Shown here piece after piece: positions 37,213 through 47,017 of a stretch of 64,000 nt of DNA. Within the stretch, counting starts at the first letter, position 1, and every line of letters begins with the position of its first letter. The notes under the pieces were generated by a model, which saw nothing but the letters and a program-made list of their open reading frames with translations, did not search any database and was not told the origin of the DNA. Source of the DNA: Hyphomicrobium sp. MC1 (GTDB taxonomy: Bacteria > Pseudomonadota > Alphaproteobacteria > Rhizobiales > Hyphomicrobiaceae); the NCBI RefSeq assembly GCF_000253295.1, contig NC_015717.1, positions 1,736,001-1,800,000 on the forward strand, given 5' to 3'. A program made the translations under genes and the position numbers.

Positions 37213-38072
37213 TTGCGGACCTCCGGTTTAATGGCAAGGACGCGATCAAGGATGATGGCGAGGATCACGATTGCAAGGCCGGCTTCGATGCCCAGCGGAA
37301 TGTTGCGGTTGGCCAACGCGCGGTTGACCGGATTGCCGAGGCTTGGTGCACCGATCAGCGTGGCGAAGACGACCATCGACAACGACAGCATGATGCATTG
37401 GGTGAGGCCGGCCATGATGGACGGAAGCGCTGCGGGCAGCTCCACCTTCCATAAGAGTTGGCGTTTCGTGGCGCCGAAACTTTCTCCGGCTTCCAGCATC
37501 GGCTTGGGGATTGAGGTCAGGCCTAGATACGTCATGCGCACGGGGGCGGGCATAGCGAAAATGATCGTGACGATCAGCGCGGGCGCAGCACCGAGGCCGA
37601 ACAGGATCAGAATGGGGATGAGGTAGACGAAGGTCGGCATCGTCTGCATCAGGTCGAGGATCGGCTGTGTGATGCGCCAGACGTGAGGTTTATGCGCAGC
37701 CCAAATTCCGATGGGCACGCCGATGATCATTGAGAGCGCGGTGGCCGACAGAACCAGCACGAGCGTCTGGACTGTCTCTTTCCACAAGCCCTGGTTCAGA
37801 ATGAACAGCAGGCCGATCAAAACGCCGACGGCGAGAACGGCGGAACGCCGAAGCCAATAGGCGAGGCCGGCGAGAATAACCGCCAGAACGAGAGGCGGGA
37901 TTTGCAGCAGGAAATCGGACGTTCCGTCGACGAACGTCTCGAGAACCGTCGATATGGCATCGAAAAACCACTGAAAATAGTCAGTGACGAAGTCGAAGAT
38001 CGCTTTGCCGAATTGTCCAACCGGAATTTTCCAGGCAGTTACAAGCTTCGATACGGGGTCCATCTGCGCCAT
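37209..38072 (-). CDS. choW: Choline/betaine ABC transporter permease
   Basis: The 287-residue integral membrane protein has about six hydrophobic segments and a binding-protein-dependent permease core (SFGATKRQLLWKVELPAALPSI is the coupling loop that meets the ATPase). It is typical ProW/ChoW in length and orientation. Its end overlaps choV, and the binding-protein gene is 87 bases upstream. The transport substrate follows from context. Confidence 0.92.
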   Translation of the reverse strand: MAQMDPVSKLVTAWKIPVGQFGKAIFDFVTDYFQWFFDAISTVLETFVDGTSDFLLQIPPLVLAVILAGLAYWLRRSAVLAVGVLIGLLFILNQGLWKETVQTLVLVLSATALSMIIGVPIGIWAAHKPHVWRITQPILDLMQTMPTFVYLIPILILFGLGAAPALIVTIIFAMPAPVRMTYLGLTSIPKPMLEAGESFGATKRQLLWKVELPAALPSIMAGLTQCIMLSLSMVVFATLIGAPSLGNPVNRALANRNIPLGIEAGLAIVILAIILDRVLAIKPEVRK

Positions 38073-38159
38073 TCCCAGTGCTCAAGCTTCATTCGGCAAC
38101 GGACGGCCGCTTGTGAAGCAGCCGTCCAGTCCTTTGCCGGGCGGATAGTGACAGGACCC

Positions 38160-39089
38160 CTACTTTGCGAGGTAGGCCTTCAGCGCAGCCTGTGGGTCGC
38201 CACCATCGAACGTGGTTACGCCTGCCAGCCACGGTGTTACGGCTTCAGGATTTTTCTTGAGCCATTCGAGCGCGGTCGCCTTTGGATCGGCACCGCTTTT
38301 CAGTACCGGCTCCATCATAGCGCCTTCCATGGCGAGATTGAATTTTTCGTTCTTCAGGAACTTGGCGACGTTCGGGCATTCTTTTTCGTAGCCGGCGCGA
38401 ACGTTGGTGCTGACGGTTGCAGCGCCGAAACCGGAATCGCCCATGCCGTCGAGGTAGTGGATTTTCATGGCGCCCATGACCGGGTGGGGTGTCCAGCCGA
38501 GGAAGACGATCCACTTCTTCTTCTTCATGTCCTTTTCGGCTTCGGTGAGCATGCCCGCTTCGGAGCTTTCGACCAATTCGAAGCCCTGGAGGTTGTTCTC
38601 CGGCTTGGCGATCATTGTGCTGATGATGCGATTACCGTCGTTGCCAGCTTCGATGCCGTAGATCTTGCCGTCGAACTGATCTTTATGGGCGCCGAGGTCT
38701 TTAAGGCTTTTGACGCCCGCGTCGGCGACGTAGTCGGGGACGACGAGACCGTAACCGGCGTTATCGAGGTTGACGCCAAGCACCTCAACGGACTTGTCGT
38801 CGATGTAGGGCTTGATGTCGGCGGTCATGCTGGGCATCCAGTTGCCCAGGAACACGTCGATGTCCTTGTTTTTCAACGAGGCGTAGGTGACGGGAACGGA
38901 GAGCGTCTTGACCTCGGGCTCATAGCCGAGCGCTTCGAGAATGTTGCTGGTCAGTCCGGTCGTCACTTGAATGTCGGTCCAGCCGACGTCGGCGAAGCGG
39001 ACTTTTTTGCAAGTGGTACTGTCGGCAGCGTGCGCCGCTGTTGCGGCCAGGACGAGGGCAAAAGTGGCCCCAATCGCTATGCGTGTCAT
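38160..39089 (-). CDS. choX: Periplasmic choline-binding protein
   Basis: The 309-residue precursor starts MTRIAIGATFALVLAATAAH with a signal peptide cut near AHA-ADS. The ATG at 39087-39089 was chosen over an upstream ATG because of AGGAG spaced before it. The mature part resembles the choline-binding ChoX/OpuAC class: WTDIQVTTGL near the start, FLGNWMPSM, and WIVFLGWTPHPVM, which hold the aromatic box for the trimethylammonium group. It is the first gene of choXWV. Confidence 0.93.
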   Translation of the reverse strand: MTRIAIGATFALVLAATAAHAADSTTCKKVRFADVGWTDIQVTTGLTSNILEALGYEPEVKTLSVPVTYASLKNKDIDVFLGNWMPSMTADIKPYIDDKSVEVLGVNLDNAGYGLVVPDYVADAGVKSLKDLGAHKDQFDGKIYGIEAGNDGNRIISTMIAKPENNLQGFELVESSEAGMLTEAEKDMKKKKWIVFLGWTPHPVMGAMKIHYLDGMGDSGFGAATVSTNVRAGYEKECPNVAKFLKNEKFNLAMEGAMMEPVLKSGADPKATALEWLKKNPEAVTPWLAGVTTFDGGDPQAALKAYLAK

Positions 39090-39357
39090 GACAACTCCTG
39101 TTGTTGGCAATGGCAGGCGTGATGGACAACAGTCCGCTTGCTGGGGATCTGAAATCGGATCGCCCTTCTGTCGGTTGCCTGTTGAAGGCGCCACCCGGCG
39201 TGGGCGACCCCACCAGCTAATAGCAGCGGCGGGCTATCTATTTTTGCAATTGCGACGCGATCTAGCGCTTACGCGCCTCAGGCTACACTCCTTTCGCGAA
39301 GGGTGTCCATTTGATCCTGCGTAAATCGACGGTCTTCCGGTGCTCGCGAGCGCCGAT

Positions 39358-40404
39358 CTAAATCGAAGGGACGCGTGCGCGCACCACAGACTTACGCTGT
39401 CGTGGCAGCGGCGGCGCGCTGAATTCGGCTGGGACCGTCTGGGGCTGGCGTTCGCTGCGCGGCGTGCGTCCGTAAAGGGCCCGATATGATTTGCTGAAAT
39501 GGCAAGTCGATTGAAAACCGCAGGAAATAGCGATCTGCGTGATCGACATTTGCGATTGCACTAGCAGCTCGCGGGCGCGCCGGAGACGCAATTGCAAATA
39601 GTACTTTGTCGGTGTCGTTTCGAGCGAAACCTGGAACATGCGCTGGACTTGGCGCAAAGAAAGGCCCGCCAATTTTGCCAATTCGACAGCTGTCAGCGGT
39701 TCTTCGAAATTGGCTTCCATGAGTGCGGCGATGTCCACCAGCGCACTGTTGTTGTATCCCAGGCGCGCCGCCATCGGGATGTGCTGGCGGTCGAACCCGT
39801 CGCGCACGCGTTCCAGAATGAATTGGTTGGAAATATCGGCAACCAGCGTTTTACCGAATGCGCTTTTCACAACGGAGAGCATCAAGTCGGCGGGCGCTAT
39901 CCCGCCCGTGCAGGTGACGCGGTCGCGGTCGATAACGAAAAGCTCTTCCTGGAACTGCACGCGTGGATGGAATTCGCGAAGGCCCGCCATGTTTTCCCAA
40001 TGGACGGTGCATTTGTAGCCGTCGAGAAGGCCGGATTTCACGAGCGCGTAGGTGCCGGTGCACAGGCCACCAAGCACGATGCCATCGTGCGATATCCGGC
40101 GGAGAAGATTGATGAGCTTGTCGCTGACGTATCGCTCGACGTGCGTGCCGCCGCAGACGAGTACCATATCGAGATCGCCGGCATCATCGTAGGTTTTAGC
40201 GTCGGCGAAAGACAGGCCATTACTGCAGGACGTCGGCTTGCCGTCGACGGAAAGGATGGTCCACGAATAGTGGTCCTGCCCGCTCAAACGGTTGGCCATT
40301 CGCAAAACCTCGATCGCACTCGAAAGCGCGATCATGGTGTATTCATTCAGTGTCAGAAACCCGATCCGACGGATCGTTCTGAGTTTCGACGGAACCTCAT
40401 TCAC
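39358..40404 (-). CDS. gbdR: GlxA-type AraC transcription activator, GbdR-like
   Basis: The 348-residue regulator has a DJ-1/PfpI-like N-terminal domain (residues about 13-190, containing GGLCTGTYAL) and a C-terminal AraC helix-turn-helix pair (LAKLAGLSLRQVQRMF, and ISCGFQSTCHFSKSYRALYG). In pseudomonads GbdR senses glycine betaine and dimethylglycine and activates gbc, dgc and sox genes. The position between choX and betB, next to those same functions, makes the equivalent role here likely. It diverges from betB across a 412-base region where its operators may lie. Confidence 0.88.
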   Translation of the reverse strand: MNEVPSKLRTIRRIGFLTLNEYTMIALSSAIEVLRMANRLSGQDHYSWTILSVDGKPTSCSNGLSFADAKTYDDAGDLDMVLVCGGTHVERYVSDKLINLLRRISHDGIVLGGLCTGTYALVKSGLLDGYKCTVHWENMAGLREFHPRVQFQEELFVIDRDRVTCTGGIAPADLMLSVVKSAFGKTLVADISNQFILERVRDGFDRQHIPMAARLGYNNSALVDIAALMEANFEEPLTAVELAKLAGLSLRQVQRMFQVSLETTPTKYYLQLRLRRARELLVQSQMSITQIAISCGFQSTCHFSKSYRALYGRTPRSERQPQTVPAEFSAPPLPRQRKSVVRARVPSI

Positions 40405-40816
40405 GCAGCAAAAGCTCCCGGATGCTCCGCAAATCTATGGCCTCCGCTTCTAGTCAAAGACTGAGGCGGGGTGATCGTTACGCCTGAGTATGACATCGAG
40501 CAGATCATGAGAAAATCTTAGCACCGCGCCGTGTTTTGACAAGTTCCAGAAAGTTCAATTCCTGCCGCAGAAAGAGGCTTTCGGTGCTGCAAAAGAAGGC
40601 GGTTGCAGCGCGAGATCGTTCGACTTTCGTCGGTCTTCCAGTGCGGTTTCGACTGTCGCGGGGGATAACATTTGTGTCGTATCTGACAATGCTTTCAGGC
40701 CTCTGGACCGGCATAGCGTGATGGGTGATCGGCGCAGGTTTTGGCGCCGGAAGTTGCTGCGAGCGAAGGGTGCCGCGCTCGGTTTGCAGCATGGGCAAAT
40801 TCAATGAGTGTGGTCG
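40405..40816. promoter_or_regulatory. Divergent regulatory region between gbdR and betB
   Basis: A 412-base gap that must hold promoters for both genes. A short dyad TGTC-6-GACA lies near 40674-40687 and a GGCGC-rich dyad near 40735-40756; neither matches a well-known operator. The open frame on the minus strand across most of this region (109 codons) has no motif and is judged spurious. Confidence 0.4.
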
Positions 40817-42277
40817 ATGGCGAAAGTTCTCCAAAACTATATCGGGGGCCGTTTTGTTGCGGCATCGGACGGGGAGACGTTCGCGAATGTCGATCCGGCG
40901 ACGGGCGAGTTGATTTCACAGGTCGAGATCGCGCTTGCGCCTGAAATCGATGCTGCGCTGCAATCAGCAAAAGAAGGACTCGCTCGCTGGTCTGGCATGT
41001 CCGGTGCGGAGCGTGGGCGTGTTCTGAACAAGGCGGCACGGATTCTTCGCGACCGCAATCGCGAGTTGGCCGAGATCGAGGTTCGTGACACCGGCAAGCC
41101 AATTCAAGAAGCGGAAGTCGTCGATATCGTCAGCGGTGCCGATTGCATCGAATATTTCGCCGGGGTGGCGGCCACGTTGCACGGCGAGCAGATCGCACTG
41201 AATAATGCGTTCGTTTATACCCGCCGCGAACCGATGGGAATTTGTGTCGGTATCGGGTCATGGAACTATCCGATCCAGATCGCGTGCTGGAAGTCGGCGC
41301 CGGCGCTGGCATGCGGCAATGCGATGATCTTCAAGACGTCGGAGATGACGCCGACGACCTCCGCCAAGCTTGCCGAGATCTACACGGAAGCAGGGTTGCC
41401 AGATGGCGTCTTCAATGTTTTGCACGGAGACGCACGCACCGGTTCAATGCTGACGACAGATCCGCGCGTTGCGAAAATCTCGCTGACCGGTTCGGTGGGC
41501 ACTGGCAAGAAGATCGTAGCTGCGGCGGCCGCTACTTTGAAGCGTACAACGATGGAGCTCAGCGGCAAGTCGGCACTTCTTGTGTTCCAGGACGCTGATC
41601 TTCGGCAGGCCGTTTCCGCGGCGATGCTCGGAAATTTTTACACGCAGGGCGAAATATGCACGAACTGCACGCGCGTGTTTGTCCACGACGACATCTACGA
41701 TGCCTTCGTCGATATGGTGGTGGAGCGGACGAAAAAGCTGCGCATCGGTTTGCCACTCGATCCTGAAACACAAGTAGGGGCGTTGATTTCGCGGCCGCAT
41801 ATGGAACGGGTCTTGAGTTTCATCGAGGCCGGAAAGGCGGAAGGCGCACGGCTCTGCTACGGTGGCGAACGAGTTGATGAGGTTCCGCTCGATCGCGGCA
41901 ACTATGTGCGTCCGGCCGTTTTCACCGAGTGCACGGACGAGATGAGCATTGTGCGAGAAGAAATCTTCGGGCCGGTCATGTCGGTTTTGCGGTTCCGCGA
42001 CGAGGACGATGTCATAGCGCGTGCGAATGCGACGCGCTTCGGATTGGCCGCGGGGCTTTTTACGCGCGATCTTGCACGCGCGCATCGCGTCGCTGCGCGC
42101 CTCGAAGCGGGCATCTGCTGGATCAACAACTATAACATCACGCCCGTCGAGATGCCGTTCGGCGGCATCAAGGAGTCGGGCTTCGGCCACGAGAACGGCC
42201 AGGTCGCCATCGAGCACTACACGCAGTTGAAGAGCGTCTATGTGGAACTGGGCGATGTGCAGTGCCCGTACGAATGA
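40817..42277 (+). CDS. betB: Betaine aldehyde dehydrogenase
   Basis: The 486-residue NAD(P)+-dependent aldehyde dehydrogenase oxidises betaine aldehyde to glycine betaine. The cofactor region has FKTSEMTPTTSAKLAEI, the glycine motif is LTGSVGTGKKI, the glutamate segment MELSGKSALLVF and the catalytic cysteine in QGEICTNCTRVFV. A C-terminal PFGGIKESGFGHENG completes the class. The ATG at 40817 gives MAKVLQNYIGG; a GTG three codons earlier is possible. It is followed 43 bases later by betA, together the choline-to-betaine pair. Confidence 0.95.
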   Translation: MAKVLQNYIGGRFVAASDGETFANVDPATGELISQVEIALAPEIDAALQSAKEGLARWSGMSGAERGRVLNKAARILRDRNRELAEIEVRDTGKPIQEAEVVDIVSGADCIEYFAGVAATLHGEQIALNNAFVYTRREPMGICVGIGSWNYPIQIACWKSAPALACGNAMIFKTSEMTPTTSAKLAEIYTEAGLPDGVFNVLHGDARTGSMLTTDPRVAKISLTGSVGTGKKIVAAAAATLKRTTMELSGKSALLVFQDADLRQAVSAAMLGNFYTQGEICTNCTRVFVHDDIYDAFVDMVVERTKKLRIGLPLDPETQVGALISRPHMERVLSFIEAGKAEGARLCYGGERVDEVPLDRGNYVRPAVFTECTDEMSIVREEIFGPVMSVLRFRDEDDVIARANATRFGLAAGLFTRDLARAHRVAARLEAGICWINNYNITPVEMPFGGIKESGFGHENGQVAIEHYTQLKSVYVELGDVQCPYE

Positions 42278-42320
42278 CGCATCGTCAGATTAAGACAGAA
42301 AGACTGAGGTCCAAGGAACG

Positions 42321-43982
42321 ATGAGCAAAACCCAAGACTTCGACTACATCATCGTCGGTGCCGGGTCGGCGGGATGCGTCCTTGCCAACCGCCTGACGGA
42401 AGACGAAGGGGTTCGCGTTCTCGTTCTCGAAGCCGGGCCGCAAGACAACAGCATTTTCATTCATATGCCGTCGGCGTTCGCGTATCCGCTGGCCGGCACG
42501 AAATACAACTGGTGGTACGAGTCGGAGCCGGAGCCTTATCTCGATAATCGGCGGATGTACTGTCCGCGTGGACGCGTCGTCGGTGGCTCGTCGTCTATCA
42601 ACGGCATGATCTATATTCGAGGTCATGCCTTCGATTACGACGCTTGGGCGCGTCATCAGGGCTTGCAGGACTGGTCGTATTTCAACTGTCTGCCGTATTT
42701 CAAGAAGGCCGAGACGCGGCTCAAGGGCGGCGATAAGTATCGCGGCAATTCCGGGCCGCTTTATGTGACGACTGCGCCGTGCACGAATCCGCTTTACGAT
42801 ACCTTCATTGAGGCAGGCCGGCAGGCGGGCTATCCGGTGACCGAGGATATGAACGGTTACCAGCAGGAAGGCCTCGGCCGCATGGACATGACGGTCTACA
42901 AAGGCCGTCGCTGGAGCGCCGCTCAGGCGTTTCTGCGGCCAGCGCAGAAGCGTGGCGGCGTTGAACTCAAGGCGAAAACGCTCGTCACGCGCATCCTGTT
43001 CGAAGGACGTCGTGCCGTCGGCGTCGAGTTCAGCCATGGCGGCAATCTGCAGTCGGCGCGCGCAACGCGCGAGGTGATCGTCAGCGGCGGCGCGATCAAT
43101 TCACCGCAAATCTTGATGCTGTCGGGTATTGGCAATGCGGATGAATTGAAAAAACACGGCATTCCGGTCGTGCAGGATTCGCCGGGCGTTGGAGAAAACC
43201 TGCAGGACCACATCGAGGCCTACGTCCAGTACGAATGCACCAAGCCGGTTTCGATTTACAGCGCCAATAATCCGCTGGCAAAATTGAAGATCGGCATCGA
43301 GTGGCTGCTGACGGGGAAGGGCCTCGGCGCGACGAACCATTTCGAGTCCGGCGGTTTTATCCGCAGTGAAGCCGGCGTTTTGCATCCCGATCTACAATAT
43401 CACTTCTTCCCGATGGCCATCAGCTACGACGGCACGTCGGCGGCGAAGGGGCATGGCTTCCAGGCGCATATTGGGCCGATGCGACCGACGAGCCGGGGCT
43501 ATGTGAAGCTTAAATCAGCCGATCCGCGCGAGTATCCAAGAGTACTCTTCAACTACATGCAGACGGAGCAGGACCGCAAAGAGATGCGGGCGGGCATCCG
43601 TTTAACGCGCGAGATCTTTTCGCAGCAGGCCTTCGACCAGTACCGTGGTGCCGAATTGGCGCCGGGGCCATCCGAAACGAGTGACGCCGCCATCGACGCC
43701 TTCATCCGTGCGAAGGCCGAAAGCGCCTATCATCCGTCATGCTCGTGCCGGATGGGAACCGATGAGATGGCCGTCGTTGACGGTACGGGCAAGGTTTATG
43801 GCGTCGAAGCATTGCGGTTGGTCGATGCGTCGATCATGCCGGATGTCGTCAGTGGTAACCTCAACGTGCCGACCATCATGATGGCCGAGAAGCTGGCGGA
43901 TGCAATCCGTGGACGGCCGCCACTGCCGGCGGAAGAGGTGCCGGTGTGGTTCAATCCGAACTATCAGACACAGCAGCGATAA
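42321..43982 (+). CDS. betA: Choline dehydrogenase
   Basis: The 553-residue FAD-dependent GMC oxidoreductase converts choline to betaine aldehyde at the membrane. The FAD-binding DYIIVGAGSAGCVLANRL is at residues 8-25. The GMC signature segments include GRVVGGSSSINGMIYIRG and GGAINSPQILMLSGIG, and the C-terminal active-site region has SAYHPSCSCRMG with the catalytic histidine. AAGGA is seven bases before the ATG. With BetB it completes the path from choline to glycine betaine that the gbc-dgc-sox genes then demethylate. Confidence 0.95.
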   Translation: MSKTQDFDYIIVGAGSAGCVLANRLTEDEGVRVLVLEAGPQDNSIFIHMPSAFAYPLAGTKYNWWYESEPEPYLDNRRMYCPRGRVVGGSSSINGMIYIRGHAFDYDAWARHQGLQDWSYFNCLPYFKKAETRLKGGDKYRGNSGPLYVTTAPCTNPLYDTFIEAGRQAGYPVTEDMNGYQQEGLGRMDMTVYKGRRWSAAQAFLRPAQKRGGVELKAKTLVTRILFEGRRAVGVEFSHGGNLQSARATREVIVSGGAINSPQILMLSGIGNADELKKHGIPVVQDSPGVGENLQDHIEAYVQYECTKPVSIYSANNPLAKLKIGIEWLLTGKGLGATNHFESGGFIRSEAGVLHPDLQYHFFPMAISYDGTSAAKGHGFQAHIGPMRPTSRGYVKLKSADPREYPRVLFNYMQTEQDRKEMRAGIRLTREIFSQQAFDQYRGAELAPGPSETSDAAIDAFIRAKAESAYHPSCSCRMGTDEMAVVDGTGKVYGVEALRLVDASIMPDVVSGNLNVPTIMMAEKLADAIRGRPPLPAEEVPVWFNPNYQTQQR

Positions 43983-44000
43983 GCCAGGGTGCTGAAAGCT

Positions 44001-44024
44001 CGGCAAGCGCCCTAGTGCTTGCCG
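44001..44024. terminator. Hairpin between convergent betA and emrB
   Basis: CGGCAAGC (44001-44008) is exactly complementary to GCTTGCCG (44017-44024), with an eight-base loop. It begins 18 bases after the betA stop and also covers the emrB stop. It may terminate both transcripts, although no long T-run follows. Confidence 0.5.
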
Positions 44025-45574
44025 ACGTCCCCGAAGGGTGAAGCGGCGCCGGTTTGCCGCAGCAACAGCACGAATGGAATAAGCAACAGGAAGCTCAGCG
44101 TTACGAAGCCGAAGGCTTCGATGAAGCCGATCATTGTCGATTGGCGTGTCAACTCATAGCCCAGAATCTGCATCGCACGCGGATCGGTTGGCAACAGTCC
44201 CGTCGAGTTAAGCCACATGTGCAGGGCGGGATTGTAGGGATTGATCCCGGCCGAGAGGGTCTGAAGGTTCTCGTGCGTCGCGCGCGTCAGAATCGTTGCG
44301 CCTATCGCGATGCCCAGCGAGCCGCCAATCGTACGTGCGATGTTGAAGATGCTCGCGGCCTGATCCGAAGCGTTTTTCGGTAGCGTTTGATAGGCGAGTG
44401 TCGAGAGCGGCACGAAGATCATGCCCATGCCGATGCCTTGGACGATGCTCGGCGCGATAATCCAGAAGCGATCGACGTCGAGGTTATATGTCGTCGTCAC
44501 GTAGGTTCCGGCGGCGGACAGTGTCAGTCCGACGAATACCAGCCAGCGGGAATCGATGTGCTGGATCAGCGTTGCGACCACGACCATGCCAATGGCGACG
44601 GCGATACCGCGCGGCGCCATCACCAGACCGGCGGTGCTTGCCGGATAGCCGAGCAAATGTTCCAGGAACAGCGGCTGCAGCGCGATGGTGCTCAGCATGC
44701 CGACACCGAACGCCATGATCAGGAATGTCGACGTCGCCAGATTGCGATCTCGCAGAAGATTGAGCTTCAGGATGGCGTCCGGCCGATTGAAGCTTCGAAC
44801 CGTGAACCAGGTTAGGCATGCGAAGGATAGGAGCGCGAGGCTGACGATCATTTGCGATGCAAACCAGCCTTCGCTGTTGCCGCGGTCGAGCAGCATTTGC
44901 AGGCTGCCGACACCGATTGCCAGGAGCGCAGCGCCGAGCCAATCAATCGGCGAGCCCGAATGGGGCGTCGCTTTGATGTAGGCGGAGATCAGAAGCAGGT
45001 TGATGATGCCGATGGGAAGGTTGACGTAGAATACCCATTGCCAACCGAGGTGGTCGGTGATGAAGCCGCCGACCGTTGGCCCCATGATCGGGCCGAGCAG
45101 GACGCCGATACCCCAGATCGCCATGGCCTTGCCGCGCTTCTCCGGCTCGAAACTGTCGACCATCGTCGCTTGTGAGAGAGGGACGACGCTTGCCCCGAAT
45201 GCACCCTGAAGCAAGCGGAAGATGACCATCTGCATCAGTGAATGCGATTGGCCGCACAGCATCGAGGACACGACGAAGCCTGCGACGCTGACTGTCAGCA
45301 CGCGTTTTCGGCCGAAGCGCTCAGCGAGAAAGCCGCTCATCGGAATGACGATGGCTTCGGCGACGATATAGGACGTTAAAACCCAGGTGATCTGATCGGG
45401 CGTCGCTCCAAGGGTGCCCATCATGTCGGGCAGGGCGACGTTGACGATGGTCATGTCGAGAATGACCATCAGCACCGCCAGCAGCACCGCGAGCGAACTC
45501 AGCAGCCTGCTCGGTCCGGCGGCGGCGTCGGCTGGGGCCGCGACCTGATTATTTGGTGGCACTACCCGCTCCAT
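44012..45574 (-). CDS. emrB: DHA2-family multidrug efflux permease (EmrB-type)
   Basis: The 520-residue major-facilitator protein is of the 14-helix DHA2 class. Diagnostic pieces are LDMTIVNVALPDM in helix 1 (the D(x)TIVNVA motif), GFLAERFGRKRVL in the loop after helix 2 and GPTVGGFITDHLGWQWVFYVN. It exports drugs or other amphipathic compounds through the adaptor encoded upstream and an outer-membrane channel encoded elsewhere. Its start lies 26 bases inside the adaptor gene, so the two are co-translated. Confidence 0.92.
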   Translation of the reverse strand: MERVVPPNNQVAAPADAAAGPSRLLSSLAVLLAVLMVILDMTIVNVALPDMMGTLGATPDQITWVLTSYIVAEAIVIPMSGFLAERFGRKRVLTVSVAGFVVSSMLCGQSHSLMQMVIFRLLQGAFGASVVPLSQATMVDSFEPEKRGKAMAIWGIGVLLGPIMGPTVGGFITDHLGWQWVFYVNLPIGIINLLLISAYIKATPHSGSPIDWLGAALLAIGVGSLQMLLDRGNSEGWFASQMIVSLALLSFACLTWFTVRSFNRPDAILKLNLLRDRNLATSTFLIMAFGVGMLSTIALQPLFLEHLLGYPASTAGLVMAPRGIAVAIGMVVVATLIQHIDSRWLVFVGLTLSAAGTYVTTTYNLDVDRFWIIAPSIVQGIGMGMIFVPLSTLAYQTLPKNASDQAASIFNIARTIGGSLGIAIGATILTRATHENLQTLSAGINPYNPALHMWLNSTGLLPTDPRAMQILGYELTRQSTMIGFIEAFGFVTLSFLLLIPFVLLLRQTGAASPFGDVGKH

Positions 45575-46430
45575 CGGACGTGGTGTCGATGGTTACAGAC
45601 GCAGACGCGCCGACGCCCAGCGGCAGGTCGCCAGATTCGACCGTAAGGGCGATCCTGACGGGAAAGCGCTGGACGACCTTGACCCAGCTGCCCGTCGCAT
45701 TTTCCGAAGGCATCAGCGAGAACGCCGAGGCGCTGGCGCGGCTCACGGCTTCGACCTTCCCGGTCAACTTTTTCGACGGATCGCTGTCAAGCCACACGGA
45801 CGCCGTTTGGCCGGGCTTGATGCGGGCAAGGTCGGTTTCCTTGAAATTCGCATCGACCCACCACGTCGAGGTATCGACGAGCGGGAAGAGCGGTACGCCG
45901 GCTTTCGCGACTTCGCCGGGCTGGACGCGGACTTTGCCGACCGTGCCGTCGACCGGCGCCTTGATCGTCGCGTGCGAAAGTTCAGCATTGGCTTCGGCGA
46001 CGGCGATATCGGCCTCTTCAGCATTGCCTTTGGCGGCTGCGGCCTGGGGGCCGGTCGCCTGGGCGGCTTGCTGCTTGGCGATGTCGCGGCGAATTTCAGC
46101 GCGTTTGAGGGTAGCGCGGAAAGGCGCTTGATTGAGCTCGATCAGAACGTCGCCTTGCTGGACGGTCGAGAATTCCTTGACTTTCACGTCCATGATGAGG
46201 CCTGTCACCAACGGCGTGATCTGGATTATATTGGCTTCGACCTGGGCGTTGTCCGTCGATGGATAGAGCGTTTCGTGCTGCCAATAGGCGTAGCCGGCAG
46301 CGATGAGGGCGAGGAGACAGACAAAGCTAAGAAGGCCTATGCCCCGCTTCGAAAGCAGCGGCTTTTTATCGGAAGGCGTGACCTGGCCACCGTTGGCCGG
46401 TGGCTTTTTTTCTGGCAATCGGTCTTGCAT
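45549..46430 (-). CDS. emrA: HlyD/EmrA-type membrane-fusion protein
   Basis: The 293-residue product starts MQDRLPEKKPPANGG (GGAAG before the ATG) and has one membrane span near residues 30-50 (GIGLLSFVCLLALIAAGYAY). A lipoyl/barrel-sandwich segment follows with the typical VQQGDVLIELN, and a beta-barrel end with KVVQRFPVRIAL. It is the periplasmic adaptor for EmrB. An upstream in-frame ATG at 46544 would add 38 unlikely residues. Confidence 0.9.
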   Translation of the reverse strand: MQDRLPEKKPPANGGQVTPSDKKPLLSKRGIGLLSFVCLLALIAAGYAYWQHETLYPSTDNAQVEANIIQITPLVTGLIMDVKVKEFSTVQQGDVLIELNQAPFRATLKRAEIRRDIAKQQAAQATGPQAAAAKGNAEEADIAVAEANAELSHATIKAPVDGTVGKVRVQPGEVAKAGVPLFPLVDTSTWWVDANFKETDLARIKPGQTASVWLDSDPSKKLTGKVEAVSRASASAFSLMPSENATGSWVKVVQRFPVRIALTVESGDLPLGVGASASVTIDTTSDGAGSATK

Positions 46431-47017
46431 TGGCTTCTTCCGTTTATTCGAAGGCTGCAACTTCCGTAGTCCTTTTGCAGTTGCCAGGAACGGGAATGTC
46501 TGCCGCAACAGGCAAAATGGGCACGCACGCCGTCCGACGCCCAATCACGGTATACGACTGGCCCGGCCGAAATATTGAGCTTTTTGATTGCCGCCGGCGC
46601 GGAAGTCTATCCCGACGCGGCGCACAAAAAGAGACAATCGATGCCCCCTCTACAGGCTCTTAGGGGATTTGTCACCAACGCGACGATTACGCGTGCCGGG
46701 TCGCCGAAATGTCGCGGTAGTGGGCTTTCGGGCGAGGCCCGCCGTTTATCTTCGGCTGGCGCTTTCAACCTGAAAAACGGTCGGCTTTACGGATTCGTTC
46801 CGGCAGTTTCCGCTGGATCGGAGGCGGGACAGGGCCGGGTGGGGCAGCGTTAACGGTCGTTCCAGGATGCGTGCATCATCAGAAACCGAAGTTTTAACCG
46901 GTCGAAGGAGCTAGGCCCCGACGTTAACGGATCGGGAGCGATTGGGGGCGCAATAATCGGTTCTCATTCCTAAGCTGACTTTAAAAACCATCCGTATTGC
47001 AAAAGGATACTCCCGTC
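46431..47017. other. Intergenic region without a supported gene
   Basis: A 587-base gap between divergent genes, with several open frames that lack motifs and ribosome-binding sites. Short dyads are present (CCCCT/AGGGG at 46642-46664, and GGGC/GCCC around 46727-46743). Nothing here could be assigned; it presumably holds the emrA promoter. Confidence 0.4.

Noticed and set aside
40505..40834. Minus-strand 109-codon frame between gbdR and betB
   Set aside because: Overlaps the betB start, has no motif or ribosome-binding site and lies in the expected regulatory region.
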